A stretch of DNA of 64,000 bases from JBBQWR01 sp038210495. Lineage in GTDB: Bacteria > Planctomycetota > Planctomycetia > Pirellulales > DATAWG01. The notes under the pieces were generated by a model that saw only the letters and a list, made by a program, of their open reading frames with translations, searched no databases and was not told where the DNA came from. Location of the stretch: contig JBBQWR010000025.1 of assembly GCA_038210495.1 (NCBI GenBank), positions 1 to 64,000 on the forward strand, given 5' to 3'. A program made the position numbers and the translations under genes. This document shows positions 55,286-64,000 of this stretch, one piece after another. Each line of letters begins with the position of its first letter. Positions within the stretch are counted from its first letter, which is position 1.

Positions 55286-58200
55286 ATGCGTTTGTCATTC
55301 TTGTTCCGCGTAAGTTCCATCGCAATCCTGTTGATCCCAGGCTTGACCACCCAGACGAGCGCCGCGACGCCCGCCAGTCCTCGGGAAGCCGATTGGAAAA
55401 AAGTAGAAGAGGCGACGCAAAAAGGGCTGCCCAAGACGGCCATCGAAGCCTTGCAGCCAATCCTGGCTGGAGCCATTAAAGACAAGGCCTATCCCGAGGC
55501 AATCAAGGCCATCGGCATGAAGATCTCTCTCGAGGGCCAGATTCAGGGAAACAAGCCCGAGGAGCGAATTTCGCGGATGGCGGACGAAATCTCCAAAGCC
55601 CCGAAGGAGATGCTGCCGGTGCTCACGGCGATCCAAGCCCATTGGTATTGGAATTATTTCGAGCAAAATCGCTGGCGATTCATGCAGCGGACGGCCACGG
55701 CGTCGGCTCCCGGCAACGACATCACGACCTGGGACCTGCCGCGAATTTACTCCGAAATCGACAAGCAGTTCAGCAAGGCGATCGCGCTGGCCGAGCCGCT
55801 GAAGAAAATTCCGGTCGCCGACTACGACGCGCTGCTGGAAAAGGGGACCGTGCCCGACGCGGTCCGGCCGACTCTCTACGATTTCCTCATCCACGACGCT
55901 CTGTCGTACTACAGTTCCAGCGAGCAAGCGGCCTCCAAAGCCGAGGACGCCTTCGAGCTATCGGCCGACAGCCCAATCTTTGCCCCGCTCGACGATTTTC
56001 TGCAATGGAAAATCAAGACGACCGACGAGACGTCGATCGCGGTCAAGGCGATTCACCTGTACCAAGAGCTGCTCAAATTTCATCAAGCCGACAAAGACCC
56101 GACCGCGCTGGTCGACGCCGATTTGGCGCGGCTGAGCTTCGGTCACAACCATGCCGTGGGCGAAGAGAAAGATTCGTGCTATAAGGCGGCGCTGCGGAAG
56201 ATCATCGATACATTCGCCGAAAACGAAATGTCGGCCGTCGCCCGGGCTCACTTGGCCGGCGTGCTGCAGACGGAGAACTCCCTGGTCGACGCGCATGCCA
56301 TCGCCGCCCAAGGCGAAAAAGCTTTTCCGGCCAGCATCGGCGGCAAGCTCTGCCACAACATCGTGCAGCAGATCGAAGCCAAGACCGTGCAGATCATCAC
56401 CGAGCGAGTCTGGAACGCGCCCTGGCCGGCGATCGACGTGAACTATCGCAACATCACCGAAGTGCATTTTCGGGCGGTGAAAGTCGATTGGGCCGAGCGA
56501 CTCCAAGGCAACCATCACAGGGCCGAATGGCTCGATGAAAACGAGCGAAAACTGCTACTCGCCAAGAAGCCGGATCTCGAGTGGTCGGCAAAGCTGCCCG
56601 CCACCGAAGATTACCAGGAGCGGGTCGAACGATTGACGGCTCCCAAGGATTTGAAAGCCGGCTTCTATTTCATCATCGCCAGCCCGGACCCCAAGTTCGC
56701 CGTGCAGAACAATCAGATTCACTTCACCGACATCTGGGTCAGCACGCTGGCCGTCGTGCTGCGGACCCGCGGAGGGGACGTCAAAGTCCAGGGATTCGTT
56801 CTGGACGCGGACTCCGGCCAACCGCTGGCCGATGTGGATATCAAAACGTGGGTCCGGGAGAACAACAATCAACTGTCCGCTGGGCCCTCGGGGAAAACCG
56901 ACAAGGACGGCCTGTTTTCGATCCCTGGCCAGAATCAACGGGGTCACGTCTTGCTGGCCACGCTCAAAGATCAGCAACTCGCCAGCGATGATTTTTATCT
57001 CTATCAAAATAATTTCGTGCCCCAGGCGTCGTCGCACACGATGTTCTTTACCGATCGGGCTCTCTATCGTCCCGGACAAATCGTTCAGTACAAGGGCATC
57101 TGCATTCAGGTCGATCCACAAGGCAACAACTACAAGACGATCGCCAACCGCGACGTCACCGTGATTTTTCAAGACGCCAACGGCAAGGAGATCGAGCGGC
57201 AAAAGGCCAAGACTAACGACTATGGCTCGTTTAGCGGCAGTTTCACCTCACCCCGCGATCGCTTGACGGGCGCCATGCTCCTTCGCACCGAAGGCGAGCC
57301 GCAGGGAGCGACCAGCGTTCGCGTCGAAGAGTACAAGCGGCCCAAGTTCCAGACGACGCTCGATGCGCCCAAAGCCGCGCCCAAGTTGAACGGCCCAGTG
57401 AATCTGAAAGGCAAAGCCACCGCCTACACCGGCGCGGCGATCGGCGAAGCCAAGGTCCGCTATCGCGTCGTGCGGCAAGTGCGGTATCCGATCTGGTGGG
57501 GTTACTATTATTGGTGGCGACAGCCGGGCGCCGAGAGCCAAGAGATCGCCCACGGGACGGCCGTGACAGCCGCCGATGGCACGTTCGCGATCGAATTCAC
57601 GGCCAAGCCCGATCTCTCCGTTCCGGAGAAGGACGAGCCGACGTTCCACTTCGAAATTACGGCGGACGTTACCGACACCAGCGGCGAAACGCGCTCGGCG
57701 AGCCGCGGAGTCGCGGTGGGCTACACTGCGCTTCAGGCGTCGCTGGCGGCCAACGATTGGCAGACTGATGGCAAGCCCGTTCAGATCACGATCGCAACTC
57801 AGTCGCTCGACGGCGAAGGGCAGAAGGCCGAAGGGTCGCTCAAGGTTTACGCTTTGCGCCAGCCCGAGACGGTGCAGCGCGCCGAAATCCTCTCCGCAAA
57901 CCGTCCGAGGCCGCTCTCAAGGCCCATCGTGCGCCGCGGCAAGGGTGTGCAGGCCATCCTGCCGCAGCCCGAGCCTGACCCGAGCAACATCAACTCTTGG
58001 GCCTCGGGCGAACTGATCGAGGAAAAAGGATTCACGACCGACGGGTCCGGCAAAGCCACGCTGGAATTCAAGCTGCCGGCCGGGCCCTATCGTGCCGTGC
58101 TCGACACCCAGGATCGCTTTGGCAAGAAGGTCACGGCCCGACTGCCGATCTCAGTCCTCAAGCCGGACGCGAAGCAGTTTCCGATCAAGATTCCGGATTT

Positions 58201-61200
58201 CGTCGGAGCGCCCAAGTGGACGATCGAGCCGGGCGAAGATTTCACGGCCCTCTGGGGCAGCGGATACGACAAGGCCCGGGCGTATATCGAAATCGAGCAT
58301 CGCCAACAAATCGTCAAAAGTTTCTGGACCGAGCCGGGCGCCAGCCAACAGCCGGTCAAGCAGGCCGTCACCGAAGCGATGCGTGGCGGGTTCACGCTGC
58401 ACGTCACGATGGTACGAGAGAATCGCGCGTATCTCAATTCTCGGCACGTCGAAGTCCCGTGGTCGAATAAAAATCTGAGCGTCAAGTGGGAGCACTTCGT
58501 CTCGAAGCTCGAACCGGCTCAAAAGGAAACCTGGACCGCGGTGATCGCCGGACCCGACGCGAAGAAGGCCACCGCCGAAATGGTCGCCGCCCTATACGAT
58601 CAATCGCTGGACGCCTATGCGCCGCACCATTGGCCGGCGGCCTTTGGCGTCTTTTATCAGGACGTATCGAGTTTGATGTATCAATTCGAGAACAGTGCCC
58701 ATCCTTTGCAAAACATGCTCGGAAACTGGCCGATGGACTACAAGGATGTACAGATCGGCTACCGGCATTTTCCGATCGACATCGTCTCGCCTTTCATGAT
58801 GTATCGCATGGCCCCGGGCGGATTCGGTGGCAGAGGATTTAATGGCAACGGACAGGGTTTGGGGATGGATCGTGACAGCATTGCGATGCCGATGGTTGCG
58901 CGGCAAATGGTTGCCGGAGAGCAAGCCAAGGGGGAGCGCCGCGGCGCCGGTTTGGCCGACGAAAAGAGATCGAATGCGGAACACGGCGCCGATCCCGGGA
59001 ATGCACCCATCGCGCCTGGTCCCGATCTGAGCAAGGTCTCCGCTCGTCAGAACCTCAACGAAACGGCGTTCTTTTTCCCGCATTTGATCTCGGACGCCGA
59101 CGGCCGCGTGAAGATGGAATTCACGATGCCCGAGGCCCTAACGCAGTGGCGGTTCCTCGGTTTTGCCCACGATGCGGCTCTTCGCGGCGGCTATCTCGAA
59201 GACAAAGTCGTCACGGCCAAAGACCTGATGATTCAACCCAACCCGCCCCGGTTCGTTCGCGAAGGGGATGTGATCGAATTCACGGTCAAAGTCTCGAACC
59301 AATCGGCCACGAAGCAAGCCGGCTCGGTTCGCTTGACGTTTAGCGATGCCCGCACGTCGAAGTCCGTCGACGCGTCTTTGGACAACACGCAGCTCGATCA
59401 GAAGTTCGACATCCCGGCGAGCGAGTCCAAGAGCTTCTCGTGGAAAGTGACGGTCGCCGATGGCTTGGGGCCGCTTTCGTACAAGACCGTGGGCTCGACG
59501 GGGCGCGTCTCGGATGGCGAAGAGGGGCTGCTGCCCGTGCTCAGCCGCCGAGTGCTGGTCACCGAATCGCTGCCGCTGCCGATTCGCGGAGTCGGCGAGA
59601 AGCAGTTCGATTTCGTGAAGTTGCGGCAATCGGCGGGATCGAAAACGCTGAAGAACGAAAGCCTTACGGTGCAGATGGTCTCGAATCCGTCGTGGTACGC
59701 CGTGATGGCCCTGCCGTATCTGATGGAATCGCAATACGAGTGCAGCGAGCAGGTGTTCAATCGACTGTATGCTAATTCGCTCGCGCGGCATATCGCCGGG
59801 AGCGATCCAAAAATCCGTCGCATTTTCGACCAGTGGAAAGCCACTCCCGCGCTCGACAGTCCGCTGGAAAAGAATCAAGAGCTCAAGTCCGTTCTGATCG
59901 AAGAGACCCCCTGGGTGCGACAGGCGAATAAGGAAAGTCAATCGCGGCGGAATGTCGGAATCCTGTTCGACGACAACCGGCTGAACGACGAGACCGCGCG
60001 CACTTCGAAGAAGCTTTCGGAGCAGCAGCTCGGCGATGGGGCTTGGCCGTGGTTCCCAGGCGGCCCAGCCAACGATTACATGACGCTCTATATCACGACC
60101 GGTTATGGCCGGCTGCGTCATCTGGGCGTGAAGCTCGACATGGCCCCGGCGATCAAGTCGCTCGGCCGGCTCGACGGCTGGATCGACCAAATGTATCGCG
60201 ACATCGTAAAAAACGGCCACAAAGAGAGCAATCATCTCAGCTCGACGATCGCCCTCTATCTCTATGGCCGCTCGTTCTTCCTGGAAGACAAGCCCATCGC
60301 TGCGCAACATAAAGAGGCGGTCGACTATTTTCTCGGTCAAGCGAAGCAATACTGGGTCAAACTCGACTGCCGTCAATCGCAAGGCCATCTAGCCCTGGCG
60401 CTCAAACGGTTCGCCGACAAGCCGACCGCGATCGATATCATGAAATCGCTCAAGGAGCGGTCTGTCAATAGCGAGGAGCTGGGCATGTTCTGGCGCGACA
60501 CCGAATATTCGTACTTCTGGTATCATGCGCCGATCGAGACTCAAGCGCTCATGATTGAGGCGTTCGACGAGGTCGCCGGCGACGACAAGGCGGTCGAGGA
60601 CTGCAAAGTTTGGCTTCTCAAGCAAAAGCAAACGCAAGATTGGAAGACGACCAAGGCCACGGCCGACGCCGTCTATGCGCTGATGCTCCGCGGCGGAAAC
60701 TGGCTTTCGTCCGACGCCCTGGTCCAGGTCAAGCTCGACGATACCACGATCAAGCCCGAGAAGGTCGAGGCGGGCACGGGCTTCTTCGAGCAGAAATTCC
60801 TGCGCAGCGAGATCACGCCGCGGATGAGCAAGATCACGCTCACCAAGGTCGATCCGGGCGTCGCCTGGGGAAGCATCCACTGGCAATACCTGGAAGATAT
60901 GAGCAAGGTCACGGTCCACGATGCGACGCCCCTCAAGCTGACCAAGACGCTGTTCACGCGCCAGTTGACCAAGAGCGGCCCTGTATTGCAGCCCGTCACG
61001 GGCGCGCTCGCGGTGGGCGACGAGGTCATCGTTCGCGTCACGCTCCACACGGATCGCGACATGGAATACGTCCATCTGAAGGACTATCGCGGCAGCGGCA
61101 CGGAGCCGACCAATGTTCTGTCGCAGTACAAGTACCAGGACGGCCTGGCCTATTACGAAGCGACGAAAGACACGGCCAGTCACTTCTTCATCGATTATTT

Positions 61201-61342
61201 GCCGAAGGGGACCTACGTTTTCGAATATTCGGTCCGGGTGCAACTGAGGGGCGAATATCAAACGGGCTTCGCGGGCATCCAGTGTATGTACGCCCCCGAA
61301 TTCAACAGCCATTCGCAGAGCATTCCGCTGGTCGTGAAATGA
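55286..61342 (+). CDS. bacterial alpha-2-macroglobulin family protein
   Basis: 2,018 residues from ATG 55286, with a signal peptide (FRVSSIAILLIPGLTTQTSA). A helical N-terminal region comes first, then macroglobulin (MG) domains (FFTDRALYRPGQIVQYKG is the MG signature), a large bait-like and alpha-2-macroglobulin core (NETAFFFPHLISDADGRVKM), and a thioester domain with C1486-S-E-Q1489 in YECSEQ. The thioester residues are present, so it should trap attacking proteases covalently in the periplasm. C-terminal repeats include EYSYFWYHAPIETQALM. No pbpC gene is adjacent, unlike the classic bacterial pair. Confidence 0.9.
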   Translation: MRLSFLFRVSSIAILLIPGLTTQTSAATPASPREADWKKVEEATQKGLPKTAIEALQPILAGAIKDKAYPEAIKAIGMKISLEGQIQGNKPEERISRMADEISKAPKEMLPVLTAIQAHWYWNYFEQNRWRFMQRTATASAPGNDITTWDLPRIYSEIDKQFSKAIALAEPLKKIPVADYDALLEKGTVPDAVRPTLYDFLIHDALSYYSSSEQAASKAEDAFELSADSPIFAPLDDFLQWKIKTTDETSIAVKAIHLYQELLKFHQADKDPTALVDADLARLSFGHNHAVGEEKDSCYKAALRKIIDTFAENEMSAVARAHLAGVLQTENSLVDAHAIAAQGEKAFPASIGGKLCHNIVQQIEAKTVQIITERVWNAPWPAIDVNYRNITEVHFRAVKVDWAERLQGNHHRAEWLDENERKLLLAKKPDLEWSAKLPATEDYQERVERLTAPKDLKAGFYFIIASPDPKFAVQNNQIHFTDIWVSTLAVVLRTRGGDVKVQGFVLDADSGQPLADVDIKTWVRENNNQLSAGPSGKTDKDGLFSIPGQNQRGHVLLATLKDQQLASDDFYLYQNNFVPQASSHTMFFTDRALYRPGQIVQYKGICIQVDPQGNNYKTIANRDVTVIFQDANGKEIERQKAKTNDYGSFSGSFTSPRDRLTGAMLLRTEGEPQGATSVRVEEYKRPKFQTTLDAPKAAPKLNGPVNLKGKATAYTGAAIGEAKVRYRVVRQVRYPIWWGYYYWWRQPGAESQEIAHGTAVTAADGTFAIEFTAKPDLSVPEKDEPTFHFEITADVTDTSGETRSASRGVAVGYTALQASLAANDWQTDGKPVQITIATQSLDGEGQKAEGSLKVYALRQPETVQRAEILSANRPRPLSRPIVRRGKGVQAILPQPEPDPSNINSWASGELIEEKGFTTDGSGKATLEFKLPAGPYRAVLDTQDRFGKKVTARLPISVLKPDAKQFPIKIPDFVGAPKWTIEPGEDFTALWGSGYDKARAYIEIEHRQQIVKSFWTEPGASQQPVKQAVTEAMRGGFTLHVTMVRENRAYLNSRHVEVPWSNKNLSVKWEHFVSKLEPAQKETWTAVIAGPDAKKATAEMVAALYDQSLDAYAPHHWPAAFGVFYQDVSSLMYQFENSAHPLQNMLGNWPMDYKDVQIGYRHFPIDIVSPFMMYRMAPGGFGGRGFNGNGQGLGMDRDSIAMPMVARQMVAGEQAKGERRGAGLADEKRSNAEHGADPGNAPIAPGPDLSKVSARQNLNETAFFFPHLISDADGRVKMEFTMPEALTQWRFLGFAHDAALRGGYLEDKVVTAKDLMIQPNPPRFVREGDVIEFTVKVSNQSATKQAGSVRLTFSDARTSKSVDASLDNTQLDQKFDIPASESKSFSWKVTVADGLGPLSYKTVGSTGRVSDGEEGLLPVLSRRVLVTESLPLPIRGVGEKQFDFVKLRQSAGSKTLKNESLTVQMVSNPSWYAVMALPYLMESQYECSEQVFNRLYANSLARHIAGSDPKIRRIFDQWKATPALDSPLEKNQELKSVLIEETPWVRQANKESQSRRNVGILFDDNRLNDETARTSKKLSEQQLGDGAWPWFPGGPANDYMTLYITTGYGRLRHLGVKLDMAPAIKSLGRLDGWIDQMYRDIVKNGHKESNHLSSTIALYLYGRSFFLEDKPIAAQHKEAVDYFLGQAKQYWVKLDCRQSQGHLALALKRFADKPTAIDIMKSLKERSVNSEELGMFWRDTEYSYFWYHAPIETQALMIEAFDEVAGDDKAVEDCKVWLLKQKQTQDWKTTKATADAVYALMLRGGNWLSSDALVQVKLDDTTIKPEKVEAGTGFFEQKFLRSEITPRMSKITLTKVDPGVAWGSIHWQYLEDMSKVTVHDATPLKLTKTLFTRQLTKSGPVLQPVTGALAVGDEVIVRVTLHTDRDMEYVHLKDYRGSGTEPTNVLSQYKYQDGLAYYEATKDTASHFFIDYLPKGTYVFEYSVRVQLRGEYQTGFAGIQCMYAPEFNSHSQSIPLVVK

Positions 61343-61802
61343 GGAAACGTTTTGAGTGATTTCATGGCGATCGAGCGAGATCGGCGCTAACTGCTTAGCC
61401 GCGTTAGCGGCGTCATGTGATTAGCCGGGGGTGATGCGTGGCGCAGCAGAGCGGAACCCCCGGACCGCAAACGACGCGATTTCGAGCCACGTTAGTGGCG
61501 TCACTATGGACTTTGGGATGACGCGGACGGCCGCAAAATCAAAGTCGAGTTCACTTGTCACGCCGCTAACGCGGCTCCCCTAATGGGATTTATTATCCGG
61601 GGGTTTCTCTTCGCGGTCCCTTGACGGAACCGCTTCGCTTCACCCCCGGCTACTTACGCTGCGCGTTGACGGCACTAACGCGGCTAAACAAGAAGATGCA
61701 CCAACAAGACATAATCGGCACGCACACACCAAGGTTTATTAAGATTCGGGGCAATCAACTTGGGGGTTTATTTAATTCGAGGTCCCAACGCGATTTCGCC
61801 CG
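61343..61802. other. 460-base gap filled with palindromic repeats
   Basis: No gene. Repeats occupy 61397-61685; the last 110 bases before the esterase stop are unremarkable. Confidence 0.55.
61397..61685. repeat. cluster of GTTAGCGG/CCGCTAAC palindromes and CCGGGGG hairpins
   Basis: AGCCGCGTTAGCGGCG (61397-61412), a CCGGGGGT...ACCCCCGG hairpin (about 61425-61462), GCCACGTTAGTGGC (61486-61499), CGCCGCTAACGCGGCT (61561-61576), a second CCGGGGGT...ACCCCCGG hairpin (61597-61649) and GGCACTAACGCGGCT (61671-61685). The right triple is the left one in mirror orientation, so two copies face each other. Confidence 0.68.
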
Positions 61803-62555
61803 CTACATAACTCGCCGCTCTTCTTGTTCGAGCCGCTGGATCAGAAATTCGATGGCTCGCGGCGCCAGGTGGTTGTAGTACGAAAAGCCGTGGCCGCCGG
61901 CGGTGGTTTCTAGGTCGGATTCATGCGGGATGCCCAAGGCGCGGAGCTTCATCTTCAGACGGTCGGCGCTTTGATGCCAGCGATAGTCTTCGGGATCGCA
62001 GCAAAACCAGATGTTGCGCGGCCAATTCAGCGGATGCACGTGCAGCGTGGCCGTGTCTTGCCGCACGTCCTCGGCGTCGGAGTACATGAGAGGCAGCGTC
62101 TTATCCCCTTCGTCGAATCGAAGCTGATAGTCGATCGCCGGAGAAATGGCCGCCACGATCGGAAACGTGTTTGGAAATCGAAACGCCATCCGCAGCGCGC
62201 CCTGGCCGCCCATGCTTGTGCCCAGCAAGGCGATTCGCGGCGGCGCCGTTTGCCAGCGGTCCTTCATGAAATTCAACACCGGATCGCGCACGTATCGCTC
62301 GGCGCTCATTTGCGAGTCGAACGACGGAAAGATTTTATCGGCCCACCAACTCGCGCCGGTCAGCGGGACGACGACGGGCAGGCCGTGTTTTGCGAATTGG
62401 GCGGTGAACGCTTCGTTGTCGAGCAGGCGCGTTTGATGCACGCCATGCAGATAGATCGCGACGAACCGGTGGGGATTGGTCTGGGGCGGCTCATAGATAT
62501 CGCAGGGATGGCCCGCGATGTCGTCAGTGGTCCAGGTTCCGGGGGTGACGGTCAT
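61803..62555 (-). CDS. alpha/beta-hydrolase esterase
   Basis: 250 residues from ATG 62555. An alpha/beta hydrolase with the nucleophile elbow GTSMGGQG and the histidine near the C-terminus in TAGGHGFSYY. VAIYLHGVHQTRLLDNEAF holds the oxyanion strand, and YLRFDEGDKTLPLM-like sequence follows. No signal peptide, so probably cytosolic. The best match in type is S-formylglutathione hydrolase or CE1-like esterases, but the substrate is open. Confidence 0.8.
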   Translation of the reverse strand: MTVTPGTWTTDDIAGHPCDIYEPPQTNPHRFVAIYLHGVHQTRLLDNEAFTAQFAKHGLPVVVPLTGASWWADKIFPSFDSQMSAERYVRDPVLNFMKDRWQTAPPRIALLGTSMGGQGALRMAFRFPNTFPIVAAISPAIDYQLRFDEGDKTLPLMYSDAEDVRQDTATLHVHPLNWPRNIWFCCDPEDYRWHQSADRLKMKLRALGIPHESDLETTAGGHGFSYYNHLAPRAIEFLIQRLEQEERRVM

Positions 62556-62665
62556 CGGGGATCGCTGAAGGGTTTGCGTAGGGGAGCCGGGGCTGGAGCG
62601 TAATCGCCGAAGCCCGGGGAATAGATTAAACGTTCTTTGCAGTACGGCGTGGCAGGATGCGGCGG

Positions 62666-63349
62666 CTATGGGACGGGCATCCCGAATCCGTGCCAAGACT
62701 GGGGCGGCGGGGCCTCAAAAGTGTGTCGCGCTTTCGAGATCGGGTGTTCGATGCTGATCCGCCGAGCGTGCAAGGCGATTCCGTCGGGGAACGATCGAGC
62801 GGCGCCGTATTTTCGGTCTCCCAGGATCGGATGGCCGCGAAGCGAGCATTGCAGACGGATCTGATGCTTGCGGCCCGTCTCAAGTTGCACTTCGATCAGC
62901 GTCCCCCGCGAGGTCGCTTTCAACGACCGATACGAAAGCCGGGCCTCGCGAGCAGTCGCCGCCGTCGCCGCCACGGCCGTCATCCGTTGCCGCGATTCGT
63001 CTTTGGCGATGAAGTCGGTCCACTGCCCTGCGGCTGGCGGCGCCCCCTCGACGACCGCCCAGTAGATTTTTTCGACCAAGCGGCCGCGGAATTGCTCGCT
63101 GAGTCGAGCCGCCGCCTTCGACGTGCGAGCGAACAGCACGACACCCGACACAGGCTGATCGATCCGGCTCACGACCCCCAGATAGACGTTGCCCGGCTTG
63201 TCGTAGCGAGTTTTGATATATTGCTTGGCCAGCGTCAACAGACTAACTTCGTCGGCGGCGACCCCCATCGTCGCTAGCCCCGGCGGCTTGTTCAGAGCCA
63301 GCAGGTGGTTGTCTTCGTACAGGATTTCGAGATTTTTTTTGGGAGGCAC
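62666..63349 (-). CDS. RluA-family RNA pseudouridine synthase
   Basis: 227 residues. LEILYEDNHLLALNKPPGLA opens the RluA fold; the catalytic aspartate is D64 in SRIDQPVSGVVLFA; LETGRKHQIRLQ and LGDRKYG are family motifs. There is no S4 domain. It modifies uridines in rRNA or tRNA; which site cannot be told from sequence. The gene is convergent with the aldose epimerase's upstream repeats and lies 110 bases upstream of the esterase on the same strand. Confidence 0.9.
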   Translation of the reverse strand: MPPKKNLEILYEDNHLLALNKPPGLATMGVAADEVSLLTLAKQYIKTRYDKPGNVYLGVVSRIDQPVSGVVLFARTSKAAARLSEQFRGRLVEKIYWAVVEGAPPAAGQWTDFIAKDESRQRMTAVAATAATAREARLSYRSLKATSRGTLIEVQLETGRKHQIRLQCSLRGHPILGDRKYGAARSFPDGIALHARRISIEHPISKARHTFEAPPPQSWHGFGMPVP

Positions 63350-63557
63350 GGGGAGGGAAGAAATGTCTAATGTCTAATGACGAATGTCTAATCAATGACG
63401 AATGACGAAGCACGAATGACTAAGGCCTGAGGTTTAAGATTTTATTGTAGCATCGTGGGGCTGCGCTGAATCCGGGGCTTCCGCGAGGCGCCTCAAGCGC
63501 CGGCCGCCCATCGTCTCCGCCACTCACCACCCGCCACTCACCACTCACTTTCCTTCC
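63350..63557. repeat. ATGTCTA/ATGACGA heptamers followed by CACTCACCACCCGC heptamers
   Basis: 63362-63420 is a run of 7-bp units ATGTCTA, ATGACGA, AGCACGA with one 4-bp slip. 63517-63550 has CGCCACTCACCACCCGCCAC and onward, related to the GGCGAGT family. They lie between the divergent RluA-type gene and the epimerase gene. Confidence 0.65.
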
Positions 63558-64000
63558 ATGCCAAAAATCGTGACGATCGTCGAACCGGCCACCGGCGCCA
63601 AAGCCAAGATCATGGTCGATCGAGGATTCAATTGCTTTAGTTTCTGCCCACTGGTCGCCGGAAAGCCGGTCGAACTGCTTTGGACGATGCCCAACTTCGA
63701 GGCCGACGGCGACCGGCCGACGCGGAGCGGGATTCCGATTTTGTTTCCGTTCGCGGGCCGACTGAGCGGCACGAGTTTCAAGTTCAACGACCGAGAGATA
63801 CCGCTCCAGATCGATCCGCATCATGGCTACGCCCTGCATGGGTTCGTCTACAACCGGGTGTGGCGAGTCATTGCTCAGGGGCCGGCCAGCGTCACCGGCG
63901 AGTTCCAGGCGTCGATCGACGATCCGGAACTGCTCAAGCGATGGCCGGCCGATTTCCGGATCCGCGTTTGTTACGAGCTCGAAGGCACGGAACTACGAAC
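63558..64000 (+). CDS. aldose 1-epimerase family protein, truncated by the window end
   Basis: The first 147 residues of a GalM/YeaD-like epimerase. FNCFSFCPLVAGKPVELLW, SGIPILFPFAGRLSGTSFKF and HHGYALHGFVYNRVWRV match the family, with the histidine in HGF as a likely catalytic residue. ATG 63558 has no strong ribosome binding site, as is common here. The gene continues past 64000. Confidence 0.82.
   Translation, partial: MPKIVTIVEPATGAKAKIMVDRGFNCFSFCPLVAGKPVELLWTMPNFEADGDRPTRSGIPILFPFAGRLSGTSFKFNDREIPLQIDPHHGYALHGFVYNRVWRVIAQGPASVTGEFQASIDDPELLKRWPADFRIRVCYELEGTELR

Noticed and set aside
63362..63550. CRISPR array
   Set aside because: Units are 7 bp with no spacers, and no cas gene is present.

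Overview
The window is a high-GC, gene-dense stretch of bacterial chromosome. It is most likely from a planctomycete of the Pirellula group. The pointers are a secreted beta-propeller/HEAT/c-type-heme protein of the PVC kind, a bacterial alpha-2-macroglobulin of about 2,000 residues, a PQQ-propeller protein, a membrane protein with an NRYQSP motif near its N-terminus, few strong ribosome binding sites, and a large load of short interspersed repeats. The species assignment is inference. There is no rRNA operon, CRISPR array, prophage or complete insertion sequence. The only RNA gene seen is one tRNA-Glu(CTC).

Layout. 0.2-1.0 kb: a HigA/HigB-type toxin-antitoxin pair whose toxin is frameshifted. 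1.1-7.3 kb: cysC, a BON protein, a class I aminotransferase, then gmd-fcl (GDP-L-fucose synthesis) and a histidine phosphatase. 7.4-12.6 kb: hisI, a frameshifted TlpA-like thioredoxin, eda, a TVP38/TMEM64 membrane protein, pyrF and the tRNA. 13.2-17.3 kb: a secreted CE1-type esterase, a PQQ propeller, and DUF2934 with a damaged small membrane gene behind it. 17.6-23.2 kb: a YhaO/YhaN (SbcD/SbcC-like) nuclease-ATPase pair and a convergent nuclease-like gene. 23.3-25.5 kb: a zinc metallopeptidase, a response regulator and an unknown. 25.9-34.6 kb: a giant cyclic beta-1,2-glucan synthase-type gene. 34.6-40.5 kb: an M14 carboxypeptidase and metH. 41-42.9 kb: a STAS protein and a two-gene DUF4160/DUF2442-HTH-like module. 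42.9-50.2 kb: pyrC, pyrB, a putative lipoprotein and the PVC heme protein. 50.5-55.2 kb: a repeat-rich secreted protein, ispG, a UPF0175-ParD-ParE triad, an SGNH hydrolase and epmA. 55.3-64 kb: the alpha-2-macroglobulin, an esterase, an RluA-type pseudouridine synthase and a truncated aldose epimerase.

How the genes fit together. Most are housekeeping: pyrimidine synthesis (pyrB, pyrC, pyrF), methionine (metH), isoprenoids (ispG), histidine (hisI), sulfate activation (cysC). Others serve the cell surface: fucose precursor, cyclic glucan, secreted hydrolases, macroglobulin. The most unusual material lies between and inside the genes. At least eight families of short repeats occur. Several are built on 7-bp units. 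Several are palindromic composites that recur in the same position relative to genes. Some sit in frame inside proteins (EpmA, the PVC heme protein) or supply stop codons (fcl, hisI, pyrF). One family at 36.6-36.8 kb shows compensatory base changes between copies, which points to a conserved fold. Four genes show single-base indels, mostly in short homopolymers; these may be real decay or assembly error and should be settled first.
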